From a virus: 35,775 nt of DNA. The position numbers and the translations under genes are program-made. Below, one piece after another: positions 17,501-26,171 of the stretch (the stretch's first letter is position 1; each line of letters starts with the position of its first letter). The notes beneath the pieces were generated by a model. That model made no database searches. It was given only the letters and a program-made list of their open reading frames with translations, and was not told the origin of the DNA. The stretch is taken from positions 1 through 35,775 of IMG/VR virus record IMGVR_UViG_3300025286_000060; one strand, given 5' to 3'.

Positions 17501-19177
17501 TCTGCCAGAGTCGTCAAATTCAATATAGTCACCGAAAGTTCCAAAGCTCCCGACATCATCACCAGTTGTCGGATCTATTCCTTCTTCTATTGAATCTGCA
17601 ATGCGCCTTCCAGCAGCAGCGGTACTTTGATTAGGGTTGCGTGATAGTATCGCTTCCAACTCCTCACGACGCACTTGAACTACGTTTTTAGTGGACCGTC
17701 CATATATTTGTGCAGCAGGACCTCCGCTCGGCATACCAGCAATCGGAATATCTAAAGGATAGAAACGTTCATCAAGACCGGAATCTTCAAGTTTGATACC
17801 CAAATCATCTAAATTGATAGAACCTTCGTCGCCAGCCTCGCGCAATTCCTTAATCGTATGTTTACGTCCAGCCCCATCATCTCTTGGACGAACTAATTTT
17901 TTAGATCCATAAACTGGTTTTACCCCACCCGTAACTTTATCGGCTGCTTTTTTTGTTAGTCCACGTGGTCCAGCAGCCGAAATCCTATCCATCATGTGGA
18001 AGATTTCAGACTCATCCATCGTAAGGTGGTCAGGCAAATCCATCCCCACTCTTTTGAATTCCCCTTTTAATGCCTGTTTTTGTTTTTCCGTTATTTTCTT
18101 TATCTTGGCTTTGAATCCATCTATCTCCAAATCCGATGCGCCCCGACGAAACGCATGTTCTATATCATCGTATGCTCGAACTAAATCAGCTTCATAATGA
18201 ATCATGTGAGCTGCTATGCCAGCTCTTTCTTTTTTATATTGTGCTGCCTGTTTTCTAACTGCTGTTTTGGCTTTATGAAGTCCAAGAATAAATTTATTAG
18301 TAGTAGCATCATTGCCAATTTTGACTTGTTCATTATTAAGCCATGTTTTCCACGTGCCAATACTCTTACCAGCCCTAATTAATGATGTCTTTCTTTGCTC
18401 AAGTTCATCTATAGCAGTTAAGCCAACCTGTCTAAAGCCACCATCAGCCGTTAAAGCTCGTGCTTCTGGCTTTAATAATGCTGTTGCTTCATCTGTTGAA
18501 CCTCTAAATGCCCTGATAGCCCCAGGAATACCTTTTCTTACTAAACTTGTTGCACCACCAATACCACCTATAATCTCGCCCCAATCCTGTCCTGTTGCCC
18601 TGCCTTTTTCACCTCCAATACGCGCACCTATCTCGCCTCCAATAATTTCACCACCGTATTCTGCAGCTCCAATGGCAGGAGAGGCGATTGCCGTTAATGC
18701 TTTAAAGGATTCTCCTGCCAGTTCCCATTTTCCAGGTCCAGCCATATACTCTCTGGCATACGGCTTAACTTTTGTATACCAGTCATCTGAGACTTCAATA
18801 AGTAATCGTTCAATCTCATCGTTGAACATTTGAAGCCCTGTCCCTGGAGTCAATGGCAATGATCCACGTCCACGCTTTGCCCATTCCTTTGTAAGTCGTT
18901 CGTATCTATCTATTTGAGTTTCAGGACGTGTTAGGGCAAGAGTTTGCACCATATCTGATGATGCTTGTTGATACGCATGTGTACGTTGAGTAGTATCATC
19001 GAGGATACTTCTTGTAAAAGCCCTTTTTTCTTCTTCAGTTCCTAACGCTTTTATCTGTTCTTCATAAGGTTTGAGCTGAGTTCTTTGAAGTTGCGACAAT
19101 CCAACAGGATCAGGTCTTTTAATTCCATATCCAGCTATTCTGCCGTAATTAGGGTCTTGCCATTTAAATCTAACCAT
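14564..19177 (-). CDS. Giant internal/ejected virion protein
   Basis: A 1537-residue protein, the largest in the window, mostly charged and helical. Residues about 163-213 are Gly/Ala/Ile-rich with many GxxxG spacings (AIGAAEYGGEIIGGEIGARI), as in membrane-inserting internal proteins. Another hydrophobic patch (LVSGFGSMMAVMGALELGAR) lies near residue 1060. Segments near 640-900 resemble multidomain large polyvalent or internal virion proteins, but no catalytic motif is visible. The ATG overlaps the upstream stop (TAATG). It may be ejected with the DNA, like the large internal proteins of short-tailed phages; inferred. Confidence 0.6.
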   Translation of the reverse strand: MVRFKWQDPNYGRIAGYGIKRPDPVGLSQLQRTQLKPYEEQIKALGTEEEKRAFTRSILDDTTQRTHAYQQASSDMVQTLALTRPETQIDRYERLTKEWAKRGRGSLPLTPGTGLQMFNDEIERLLIEVSDDWYTKVKPYAREYMAGPGKWELAGESFKALTAIASPAIGAAEYGGEIIGGEIGARIGGEKGRATGQDWGEIIGGIGGATSLVRKGIPGAIRAFRGSTDEATALLKPEARALTADGGFRQVGLTAIDELEQRKTSLIRAGKSIGTWKTWLNNEQVKIGNDATTNKFILGLHKAKTAVRKQAAQYKKERAGIAAHMIHYEADLVRAYDDIEHAFRRGASDLEIDGFKAKIKKITEKQKQALKGEFKRVGMDLPDHLTMDESEIFHMMDRISAAGPRGLTKKAADKVTGGVKPVYGSKKLVRPRDDGAGRKHTIKELREAGDEGSINLDDLGIKLEDSGLDERFYPLDIPIAGMPSGGPAAQIYGRSTKNVVQVRREELEAILSRNPNQSTAAAGRRIADSIEEGIDPTTGDDVGSFGTFGDYIEFDDSGRLANTVEDILGRTVKDTELMSDLAPKLRIASEKLVADAQKNLRKLDILDDEIEAFRIQRGINRIGTRERTEMQFYADEMLERQGLPKTFTDPRTGDIKAIGSTETLLDWRDPANVSTRNILDTFEVGNARHAFMNMIVGNRVPTKYEQKLLAKALGPGVEEALNTWRSTPERIRRSLFEIAGAPISLLSSMDMSAPLFQGMFLVARNIRDRQTYSAFKDMAKAAFSERYARDLQRALYDKPNFNKFKRNGLFINEGSLGAREEAFISGLPQRIPGIGKFIRGSERAYSTFLNQMRYHYVHKVYTSWQKSAIRAQQFSGERSFSKIVPITTEGLDAAEIAARTVDDKYIGALKTRKTFLGEVGVGRDEKLLEDFTIGTIDDDLRNLVKLANFATGRGTGLGNETLNQVGSITFYAPRLATSRFNLLGQGTKNIVAGSDNVRKESAKLLVSGFGSMMAVMGALELGARGWAKATGKEKPFSIELNPKSTDFAKIRIGSTRLDLSAGYSQVFRFVAQLATEQRKTTGTGAEMPQEWQTTVGRFLRSKFSPAMGTAWDVGEGQTFLGEELETTPSGLSEEALRRLTPLFIQDVYDILETEGMTPQGIAQLGFGAPAAFFGVRATTYRSTADIANKYLKEDIVLTDENGERIYNVKDERLTPAQKAQIFNDRRIQAEAQELNRSTKEDFMMQMASLSENAQIARDQRFLDPSRSNPMPASEWREALTIASVQDAAYREVRKIYEGDIQRDQKFGGIVGVVMDIINKNEVERTSEEQALADYYSLLDEYTLNPEQLDQLFGENFSSKSASDQELLLRGRSGFDMEGLIAARDQFISKLGKKERDFVLNNIHPNRTPLQDAYYKAQKSLSNYWDIPEKIAGGNEALFALWKQFDSLPPNEKRIYAVQNPGVIRLDRMISIERMKMRRENISIDENLVAFYDASPMHHSLIREGRGGRNNLAIKTRVLSGIDHRLDESLNLRRLQRK

Positions 19178-21651
19178 TAGACCGTTACCCTTGTTGCATA
19201 AGCATCGCTACCCGTTGCAAGTCCACCGCCCTGTGCACGTCGTATGATCTCAAGTCTTATATCTTCTGGAGATACACCTGTTGCTGCTGAAATTGCATTC
19301 AACTGTGCGCGTTGCTGATCTATTGGCATCCTTGCAAAATCACTGGCTGGTGGTAAGAGGTTCCCTGACAATACACTTTGAGTTCCAGTCATTTCACCAA
19401 TGAAACTGAGATCAAGTCCAAACTCTGTTCCAAGAGCTCCGAGCAACCCTGAGTTAGATAAAGCAAAAGCAGCTTGAGGATTTGAGGCTATTCTTTCAAT
19501 AACATCAAGTGCTGCAAGCGTTTTCTCTCGATCACGTGCAGTATTAGCCAGTTCTACAGCTCTTGCAATTCCTTCTGGGCTTGTAGCATCTGCAATACCA
19601 AGTCGAGCAGATTCAAGAAGGGATGTTCGATTAAAGTCAGTAGTATCCCGTAAGGTTTGAAACTGGCGTGTTAGATCAGCTTCTTGTTCTTGCCATGCTC
19701 TTTCTGTTGCCCGTTCTTCAGTCTGGAACTCTTGTCCGGCTATTCGTTCGCCTGATGTAAATGTCTGCATATCTTCCCGTTCAACAACCCTGCGCGTATT
19801 TTCCAAAGCCGAGGCTGCTGTTGCGTATGCTTCTGCTGCCTCTCGTTCTCCCGTTTTGAAGTTTCTTCCAAGCAGCGCCTCATAACTATCGACGCTGTTT
19901 TGAATTGTCTGCATATCAAGCTGTCGCTGATTGGCAACCTCGGCTGCCTGTCGGTCTGCATCAGCACGAAGGGCATACATACGCTCCTCGTGCTCTCTTC
20001 TTCCGAGGTCTAAATCTAACTGAAGTGTCCGCTGCCAATTCTCTGAAGCTACACGTTCGTCGGTAGTAAGATCGCGATCAAGCTGTGCCTCTGTTCTTCT
20101 AAAATCTTCCTCGGCAACACGCTGTTCATCTTGCCAAGTTTGAGTAGCTTTTCGCTCATCTGTTTCAAATTCTGATCTGGCAGCAAACTCTCTCTCAAAT
20201 TTCTGTTTTTCCCACTCATCAATAGCTGCTCGTTCGGATTCATTAAATGTTATATTTTGCTCGCGCTCGTAATCAGCAATATCCTTTGCGGTTTGTTTTT
20301 CCCATTCGCGAACTTCATCTTGATACTCTTGTGAGGCTTCTCGCTCGCTTTTTACAAAGCGTTGACCACGACCTTCTTGTAAAAATTCAAACGATTGACG
20401 ATCTTCTCGATCAAGATCAGCCTGAGTATTTGCGCGTTCCTGCTCGATTTCAGAATATTTATCTCTGATTTCCATTCGGAATTCTTCAAAGAGTTTCTCG
20501 CGTTCATACTGGTTTACGGATGCCTGTTGCTTTTGTACAAAATCCCTTTGAATATCTAAAAGCTCAAGACTTCTTTCGTATGCTGCTCCTGCTGCCTGTG
20601 TTGCAGCAGTAATTACAAATTTTTCATCAAATGTTTGCTTCCCAAATTGATCCAATACCGGAGTCTCTGTTACTAGAGTTTCAACTGAATGTGTCCAATT
20701 AGGAACACCACGGGTTCTCATCATGTCCATCCACTTTACATCTGACCAATTTTGGTCCCATCCATAATGCGGATCCTCAGTAGTCGATAATGCAAATTCC
20801 TCAAGGCGTTTTAACTGCGCCAGAGAAAGGGATTCACCCGTTTCGTCATGTGTAAATATATCTACTTCCTGCGTTTGTGGTCGGACGGATGGCACTTTTT
20901 CTATATAGCCGTATCCTTCAAGTCCTGAAGGTCCTCCGGTATATGGATCTCTTTCCTGTCCGTAAATTAGTTCTTCTTCAGACGTAACTTCTTTACCGTC
21001 AATCTCTTGTGTAACTTTGATTGTTGGAAGAGAAGGAATATCTCCGACTGTACCGGAAGCGATATTACTCTCAAATTTTCTAATAAGAGCATTTATATCT
21101 TCTTCTCCGATTATTTCGGTGTACTCTTTATCAAGTCCTTTATTAGTCGGAGATTCTTGATACTTAGCAGAAGATTCACCAATTCCTTTCCCTGTCTCTG
21201 TCTTTGTGGCAGGAGGTGGAGTAACAGGAGGCGTAGTAACAGGAGGCGTAGTAACAGGAGGGGGTCCTGCATCGTAAGGAAGTTGACTTTCAATATCGAG
21301 ATAACTTGGAGGAGGGGTGGTAACAGGAGCAGGAGGCTGAAAGTCTGCCATGCCAGCGGTATCTGTAGCGCCCATTTTTGGAGCTTGAACAGCTAAATTC
21401 CCGCCACCTCCAGGTTGCCCTGGTCCCATGTTCGCACCGTTTTGAAAAGATATATTTCCGTAATCATCTGCCATGCCAGCGGTATCTGTAACACCCGTTT
21501 TTTCTGTAGTACCAGGGCGATCAACCGCTAATGTTGAAGTAGCAGGTTTCTTTACAGGATCTACTTTTGATGCTGACGCAGACCCGCCAGGGTCTAATTC
21601 TTCTTCCCACCAACCTTCACCAGCTTCTCCTGTAATCCACATTCTTGCCAT
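19177..21651 (-). CDS. Long coiled-coil virion protein with ER-repeat region
   Basis: An 824-residue protein. Residues 1-150 are low-complexity, with two copies of a TDTAGMAD motif and a Pro/Thr run (PPVTTPPVTTPPVTPPP). Residues about 350-665 are a long Glu/Arg/Gln-rich coiled coil with at least five copies of an F-x-(S/T/K)-x-E-R-x-A-x-x-x-W/Y/F unit (for example FETDERKATQTW, FTSGERIAGQEF). The C-terminus is helical with GLLGALGTEFGLDLSFIG. AAGGGG precedes the ATG. Similar coiled repeats occur in internal or tail proteins of marine phages, in my recollection; likely an internal core or tail protein. Confidence 0.65.
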   Translation of the reverse strand: MARMWITGEAGEGWWEEELDPGGSASASKVDPVKKPATSTLAVDRPGTTEKTGVTDTAGMADDYGNISFQNGANMGPGQPGGGGNLAVQAPKMGATDTAGMADFQPPAPVTTPPPSYLDIESQLPYDAGPPPVTTPPVTTPPVTPPPATKTETGKGIGESSAKYQESPTNKGLDKEYTEIIGEEDINALIRKFESNIASGTVGDIPSLPTIKVTQEIDGKEVTSEEELIYGQERDPYTGGPSGLEGYGYIEKVPSVRPQTQEVDIFTHDETGESLSLAQLKRLEEFALSTTEDPHYGWDQNWSDVKWMDMMRTRGVPNWTHSVETLVTETPVLDQFGKQTFDEKFVITAATQAAGAAYERSLELLDIQRDFVQKQQASVNQYEREKLFEEFRMEIRDKYSEIEQERANTQADLDREDRQSFEFLQEGRGQRFVKSEREASQEYQDEVREWEKQTAKDIADYEREQNITFNESERAAIDEWEKQKFEREFAARSEFETDERKATQTWQDEQRVAEEDFRRTEAQLDRDLTTDERVASENWQRTLQLDLDLGRREHEERMYALRADADRQAAEVANQRQLDMQTIQNSVDSYEALLGRNFKTGEREAAEAYATAASALENTRRVVEREDMQTFTSGERIAGQEFQTEERATERAWQEQEADLTRQFQTLRDTTDFNRTSLLESARLGIADATSPEGIARAVELANTARDREKTLAALDVIERIASNPQAAFALSNSGLLGALGTEFGLDLSFIGEMTGTQSVLSGNLLPPASDFARMPIDQQRAQLNAISAATGVSPEDIRLEIIRRAQGGGLATGSDAYATRVTV
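20300..20420 (-). repeat. Part of the ER-repeat coiled coil (approximate)
   Basis: The F-x-x-x-E-R-x-A-type repeats recur, unevenly spaced, from about residue 430 to 660 of the 824-residue protein; this span marks the first copies (FVKSEREASQEY). Recurrence is visible in the protein rather than as clean DNA repeats. Confidence 0.4.
21344..21490 (-). repeat. 24-base direct repeat in the coiled-coil gene
   Basis: The same 24 bases occur at 21344-21367 and 21467-21490. They encode the TDTAGMAD motif twice in the N-terminal low-complexity region of the 824-residue protein. This indicates a recent internal duplication. Confidence 0.8.
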
Positions 21652-21891
21652 TTAAATTCCCCTTAACGCATTGGTAACTGCGTCGATTCCGCGTGTCTGA
21701 ATTTCCAGCATTCGTTCCTGTCTGGACATTGCAAGCAGCCGTTTTTGATATTGCTGCGCATTCAGGCGTTCCTGACCAAATCCAATAGGATTATTTTCCT
21801 TTATGGAATTCTCTATCCCCATTAATATGTCAGAAAGACCTTCCGCTGCAAGGGTCGAATCATCTTTAGTTCGAGGACGTTTAATACTCAT
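21652..21891 (-). CDS. Small hypothetical protein between portal and core protein
   Basis: A 79-residue, mostly helical, Glu/Arg/Gln-rich protein (QERLNAQQYQKRLLAMSRQE). Its ATG overlaps the portal stop as TAATG with GGAGAA upstream, so it is translated with the portal. It could be a portal-associated or core accessory protein; no family recognised. Confidence 0.6.
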   Translation of the reverse strand: MSIKRPRTKDDSTLAAEGLSDILMGIENSIKENNPIGFGQERLNAQQYQKRLLAMSRQERMLEIQTRGIDAVTNALRGI

Positions 21892-23774
21892 TAAGTCATT
21901 TCTCCAAGCGCTCCGGCTGCCTGTTGTCTTTCACCTGCGGTAGCACCACCTTGAGCAAGAGCCTCAACTGTAGAAGTCCTTGAAGCCTCAACTCCACCAC
22001 CACCACCCATTCCTGGAGGAGCACCCATTCCTGGAGGAGCACCCATTCCACCAGCATTCATTAGATTAGCTTGAGCAGCATTTCTCTGCTGTTCCGCAAC
22101 CTGTTCCTGTTGTGCTGCCTGATGTTTCTGAACTGCCCATTGCATGAATTCCTGAGAAGAATAGAAAGCAGCAGCAGAAGCCTCTGTTCCCATTCGGACA
22201 TCTTCCTGTGCAGGATCTTCAACAATTTCCGGCAGATACTTTGTCTGAAGGGTTCGACGACTGATTGCGTTTCCTCTGTAGAGCACCATTCCTGCCTGTT
22301 GTCGCCTTGTCTGCTCTACGGGATCAGTTGCCTCGAATTCAATAGATAGTTGCTTATATGTCTTGAGAAGTGCCGGAGTTATCTTAATATCACGACCGCC
22401 GTTTTGAACAGTTCCCATAACGGTCATATCTGTATCAAGTGCTATAAGCATCTGTGCTGCCTGTCTAATTGACACGGTAGCAAGGCGATTCAAATTGGTC
22501 GTAATTTCCTGGATGCCTTTTGTTGCCTGACCTATCCGAAGTGCCTCAAGAACTCCAAATTCAGAATCCTGTTGTGGCATCCCGCCGAGAATGGGGTTTA
22601 CCCGCCTTGCAATCGCTTGCTGTGCTTCTCCGAGGAACTGAGACACCGCTGGATTTATGTCGATAGGGTCTAGCCATTGAATTGACTGTGCACCTTTAGG
22701 ATCTTGTGGATCGTAAGTAAGAATCCCCCGATGCCTCATTCCCTGCCTGACAATATCCTCACGTCCTTCAGGAACGATGATTCTTGGAAATACATAGGAT
22801 TGAGCAAGCTCGAACATGATTGTCTTGAGAATTATCTCTGACATAAGCTCGCCACGAATCTTGGATAGTATCGAAGCTGCCTTTGCGCTTGAAGATGCTC
22901 TTTGGTCTACACGTCCAAGTCCTGAATACTCGTGCGCGTAAGGAACAAAGCCGTAAGGGTTTTCTTTTGCAACTGCCTCAACTCCGTCAACAACAACGAT
23001 ATATTGGGTCGGACTCCAGTATTCAAGCCAGTCTACTTCTCTTAAAGGATCGTTAAGCTCATCGGTCGTGAGTTGGCGTTCTTGCCCGTTTTCTGTCCAG
23101 ATCTTGCCAGCAATCTCTGTTTTCCAGTCTGGATACTGTTCCCACATATCAAGCTGACGACGAACCTGATGTTCAATGATATATGGAAGGGGATTCACCG
23201 CATTTGGCGGGATAAAGCAATTAAGGGGATCTACGGCACGTGCAGGAAATAACGGGGAGACAGATGCGATCTCTGCCTCCCATTTTAGATGTGCTTCATC
23301 AAATTTAGTTCTTTTGCCCCTGCCGGAAAAGTCCGTAAGTACAGGCTCTAGAGGAACTTCGGTGTTATGCAGACGTTTTATTACTGCCTCTCCGCGAAGA
23401 GCGAGGTCTTTACCGCCTTGAGAATAAGCATCAACGTCCTGTCCGAGAGCATCGTCTACGATTACCTGCGCTCCCCACGCTTCTAATTGCGTTTTTCGTC
23501 GCATTTCCCTGTCGGAGTCGTTCAGGGCAGCGAATATTGCATGGGGCTCATCAGTCCGAAGCTGATCGGAAACTTCGTCAACTACATCGGTTGCCAGTGA
23601 GGATTGATAAATCGGTATATCGCTTGGAACCTGATCTCCAACCAGTTCTTCAGACTTCTGGTTATATAGAAGATCGTCCTGTTCCTGGCTTGCGCGCTTC
23701 TCGCTATGATATTCGCGTAAGGTTTCGCGCATATCCTCTACTCTGGTAACAGCTATGTCATTTTCAGTAGGCAC
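21891..23774 (-). CDS. Portal protein
   Basis: A 627-residue protein right after the large terminase, which fits the portal position. The N-terminus is charged and helical; the middle has the long helices typical of portals (IGQATKGIQEITTNLNRLAT, followed by SIRQAAQMLIALD). The C-terminal 100 residues are Gln/Ala/Gly-rich, with a short PPGMGAPPGMGGGGG repeat near residue 590. It forms the DNA-entry ring and docks the terminase. GTG start with AGGAG upstream; overlaps the terminase gene by 11 bases, which suggests coupling. Size is large but within the normal portal range. Confidence 0.8.
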   Translation of the reverse strand: MPTENDIAVTRVEDMRETLREYHSEKRASQEQDDLLYNQKSEELVGDQVPSDIPIYQSSLATDVVDEVSDQLRTDEPHAIFAALNDSDREMRRKTQLEAWGAQVIVDDALGQDVDAYSQGGKDLALRGEAVIKRLHNTEVPLEPVLTDFSGRGKRTKFDEAHLKWEAEIASVSPLFPARAVDPLNCFIPPNAVNPLPYIIEHQVRRQLDMWEQYPDWKTEIAGKIWTENGQERQLTTDELNDPLREVDWLEYWSPTQYIVVVDGVEAVAKENPYGFVPYAHEYSGLGRVDQRASSSAKAASILSKIRGELMSEIILKTIMFELAQSYVFPRIIVPEGREDIVRQGMRHRGILTYDPQDPKGAQSIQWLDPIDINPAVSQFLGEAQQAIARRVNPILGGMPQQDSEFGVLEALRIGQATKGIQEITTNLNRLATVSIRQAAQMLIALDTDMTVMGTVQNGGRDIKITPALLKTYKQLSIEFEATDPVEQTRRQQAGMVLYRGNAISRRTLQTKYLPEIVEDPAQEDVRMGTEASAAAFYSSQEFMQWAVQKHQAAQQEQVAEQQRNAAQANLMNAGGMGAPPGMGAPPGMGGGGGVEASRTSTVEALAQGGATAGERQQAAGALGEMT

Positions 23775-25482
23775 GCGGTTTTCTCCTATTAGATTCTAAC
23801 TGCTTCATTCGTCTGCCTGGAACAGTTATCGTCGTCCCGTCCGCACGGGTTATCGTCTTATTGGGGAAGGCTTGGTAATCAAGAGCTGATATTCTCTCAA
23901 ACCCCGAATCTTCCTCAGACTGTATGCTAAATCCGGTCGAATATGTGTTCGACGGGCGTTTGCCAGGAATCCTTCGGCGGTCGGGTCTTATTGAGCCTCT
24001 GTGGACACTCAAACCGTACGCGAGCGCGGAGCAGCCATGATCGTTCTCTCGTTTTATACCACGAACTGTGCCATCATGCCCAACTTCCCGCATCCATCTT
24101 CCACCTCCTTGATCTGATGCTGGAGATATTCCAACTCCCATTTCAGATAGTACGCCACGACATTGCGGATGAAAGACAAGTCCGGGCTCTCCGGTGTACG
24201 GATCGACGTTTAGGAATGACATTATCTGCTCTGCTTTAAGGTTTTGATCCATCCCTTTTCCCAGAGTCTCGAATGCTATCCCTGTCTGTTCTTTCCATGT
24301 CCTTAAATGGGGTGCAGACCCCATATGGCGTTGTGTTCCAGCGTGATCTGCAACGTGCCCTTTCAAGGTAATATGTCGCCAGCCTTCTTTCCGGCGAGCC
24401 ATCCCTATAACATTGTCGGTTTCTGCCTGAGTCTCATAGATTTCCTCTAGAACCCTGACCTGATTCCGTATTATCTGGACGAAGAGCACACAGTAAACGA
24501 GAGTCCCTGGATCTACAAACAGGTATACGGGCTCGCGTATATCATATTTAAGGTCGCCCTTGATATGTTTCGACGGATCTATGCCACTGATTACCTGTCC
24601 TTTGGGCGGGGCTGGCTCTCCCATCACCCGTTCCCTGAACCTGTCGATCGAGTAGTCTGCCTTCAGTTCCAGAATCCTGTAATCTGTCTCGCCTTCAGGG
24701 TATACATGGCGATTTGCCCATGAGGGGATGGACTTTGACTTCATTCGCTGGCTGTTATCACCCTGTCCAGCCTTGAACCTTGCGTGGAATCCACCCTGAT
24801 CTGATTCAAATGATCCTGATGCGAAGAACCATGAGTATGGAAGTCTTGCAATCCTGCCCAAAGACCTTCTGAACGCTTCAGCACTCCACCTGCTCGCCTC
24901 TGCCCCTACGATTCCGTCTGGTTCTTCCCTTGCAATCTTGGTTTCGTCTTTCGCGGAGATAGTCCTGATCTCAACGCCATCGTTCGTGGTGAGAATACAC
25001 TGGTCACGCCCACCTCTCACGACTTTTATTCCAGTCGGTGTGAGATCTCCCTTAGAATTCTGGCGCATCTTGAGTTTTCCAAGCGCTTCAAGAAATTCCA
25101 TAACGTATGAAAACTCTTTATAGGCATCTTCATAGTCTGCTCCGATAATCCAGTACAGTCTCGGCTTTCTTTCAAGCGTGAGCATGTCGTACATGTATCG
25201 TGAAATGAGGAACAGAGCAGCGTCGTGGGATTTCGCGGAGCCTTCACCACCTGCTGCAATAAACTTGTTGCACTCTTTTAAGTCTGAAAAGGCATCAAAG
25301 ACCGATTCCCACTCAGGAGATACCTGCTGATGTTCACATTGCTCAAATCCTAAAGAAAGCAGTTCGTCCGTATGAACACAGGATGGGGGGATCTGTGTCA
25401 TTACGTGTCTCCAGGCGACCTTCCAGGAATCAGGCGTTCTGGGAATCTGTGTCGATAATTGAGTCTTTGCTGCTGTTGTCAC
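23764..25482 (-). CDS. Terminase large subunit (DNA packaging ATPase/nuclease)
   Basis: A 572-residue protein. Residues 76-85 hold the Walker A loop (AAGGEGSAKS, deviant but with the lysine at 84). A likely Walker B lies near 189-196 (DGIVGAEA) and a coupling motif near 220 (FFASGSF). The nuclease half has an RNase-H-like acidic strand VYLFVDPG (Asp324) and a further VADHAG (Asp379). The order ATPase then nuclease is typical of TerL. GTG start overlapping the upstream gene by 53 bases, with AGGAAG ahead. It drives packaging through the portal. Start somewhat uncertain. Confidence 0.85.
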   Translation of the reverse strand: MTTAAKTQLSTQIPRTPDSWKVAWRHVMTQIPPSCVHTDELLSLGFEQCEHQQVSPEWESVFDAFSDLKECNKFIAAGGEGSAKSHDAALFLISRYMYDMLTLERKPRLYWIIGADYEDAYKEFSYVMEFLEALGKLKMRQNSKGDLTPTGIKVVRGGRDQCILTTNDGVEIRTISAKDETKIAREEPDGIVGAEASRWSAEAFRRSLGRIARLPYSWFFASGSFESDQGGFHARFKAGQGDNSQRMKSKSIPSWANRHVYPEGETDYRILELKADYSIDRFRERVMGEPAPPKGQVISGIDPSKHIKGDLKYDIREPVYLFVDPGTLVYCVLFVQIIRNQVRVLEEIYETQAETDNVIGMARRKEGWRHITLKGHVADHAGTQRHMGSAPHLRTWKEQTGIAFETLGKGMDQNLKAEQIMSFLNVDPYTGEPGLVFHPQCRGVLSEMGVGISPASDQGGGRWMREVGHDGTVRGIKRENDHGCSALAYGLSVHRGSIRPDRRRIPGKRPSNTYSTGFSIQSEEDSGFERISALDYQAFPNKTITRADGTTITVPGRRMKQLESNRRKPRAY

Positions 25483-26029
25483 TGATTAAACTTCCTACAC
25501 CTTCCACCATGTTTTCGTCAGGTTCGTAGTTTTTCTCATTTACCTTCGCTGCTACCACGAGTTCTCCACCACCGCCGTTTTGCAATACGTGCGCGAGTCC
25601 CGCGAGGGGATCGTGTTCTGGATTCCTTGCTTCTTCCGGTATAAGCCTGGGAAACATCTCTATAAGGGACTGTCTTGTTTTTATCTGTTCCTTACCGTCT
25701 ACAGGGGTTGATGTGTATACATCATTGCCTTTTTTATCACGGACAGGTTTACCGTCATCTCCAAGCACGAGTCTTTTCTGTGTTCCGGTTATTGCGACGT
25801 TTATCTGTTCTGAGATCAGGTCGTCCCATCTTCTTCCCAGAAGGATTGCGCCGTTTTGCAGGAACGGTCGGAGCTCTTTGGCAAGCTCCTTGACCTCTAC
25901 CAGCATGGCTTCTGCGCGTACCACGTTTCCGTTGAACTTTGCAACTGTATTGTTCTTCTTCTCGTTCTGGAACTTACGGACGTTTGCCCTGCGTTGCTTC
26001 TCTTTCGGACGTAATCTTTTTGTTGGCAT
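25430..26029 (-). CDS. Probable terminase small subunit
   Basis: A 199-residue protein at the head of the operon, just before TerL. It begins MPTKRLRPKEKQRRANVRKF, a strongly basic N-terminus suited to DNA binding; the centre is helical (AEAMLVEVKELAKELRPF) and the C-terminus acidic. The call is from position, size and charge; no family motif is certain. The ATG at 26029 has no visible ribosome site. A TTG at 26089 in the same frame has AGGAGG (26095-26100) 5 bases ahead and would add 20 mostly hydrophobic residues, so the true start is open. Confidence 0.6.
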   Translation of the reverse strand: MPTKRLRPKEKQRRANVRKFQNEKKNNTVAKFNGNVVRAEAMLVEVKELAKELRPFLQNGAILLGRRWDDLISEQINVAITGTQKRLVLGDDGKPVRDKKGNDVYTSTPVDGKEQIKTRQSLIEMFPRLIPEEARNPEHDPLAGLAHVLQNGGGGELVVAAKVNEKNYEPDENMVEGVGSLISDNSSKDSIIDTDSQNA

Positions 26030-26102
26030 AGCAATAAGAATACAATATGTGTATACTCCGATGTGGCTTTGTGTTTGCCCTCCAAGCAAGCTCGCCTCCT
26101 GT

Positions 26103-26143
26103 GTCGGGGCAGGTCTTTTTATGTGTGGAGACTGTGCCCCGAC
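26103..26143. promoter_or_regulatory. 9-bp inverted repeat in the divergent promoter region
   Basis: GTCGGGGCA (26103-26111) and its exact complement TGCCCCGAC (26135-26143) flank a 23-base spacer. The pair lies between the two divergent genes (leftward 26029/26089 and rightward 26172) and looks like a two-half-site operator for a dimeric repressor, or a hairpin. AT-rich sequence follows at 26144-26160. A clear -35/-10 promoter could not be identified. Confidence 0.5.
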
Positions 26144-26171
26144 TATTAATTTAAGTAATAGGAGGTTCTTC

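Noticed and set aside
21210-21270. GGAGG-rich tandem words on the plus strand
   Set aside because: They are the reverse complement of the Pro/Thr codons (CCTCCTGTTACTACG) in the minus-strand coiled-coil gene and not ribosome sites.
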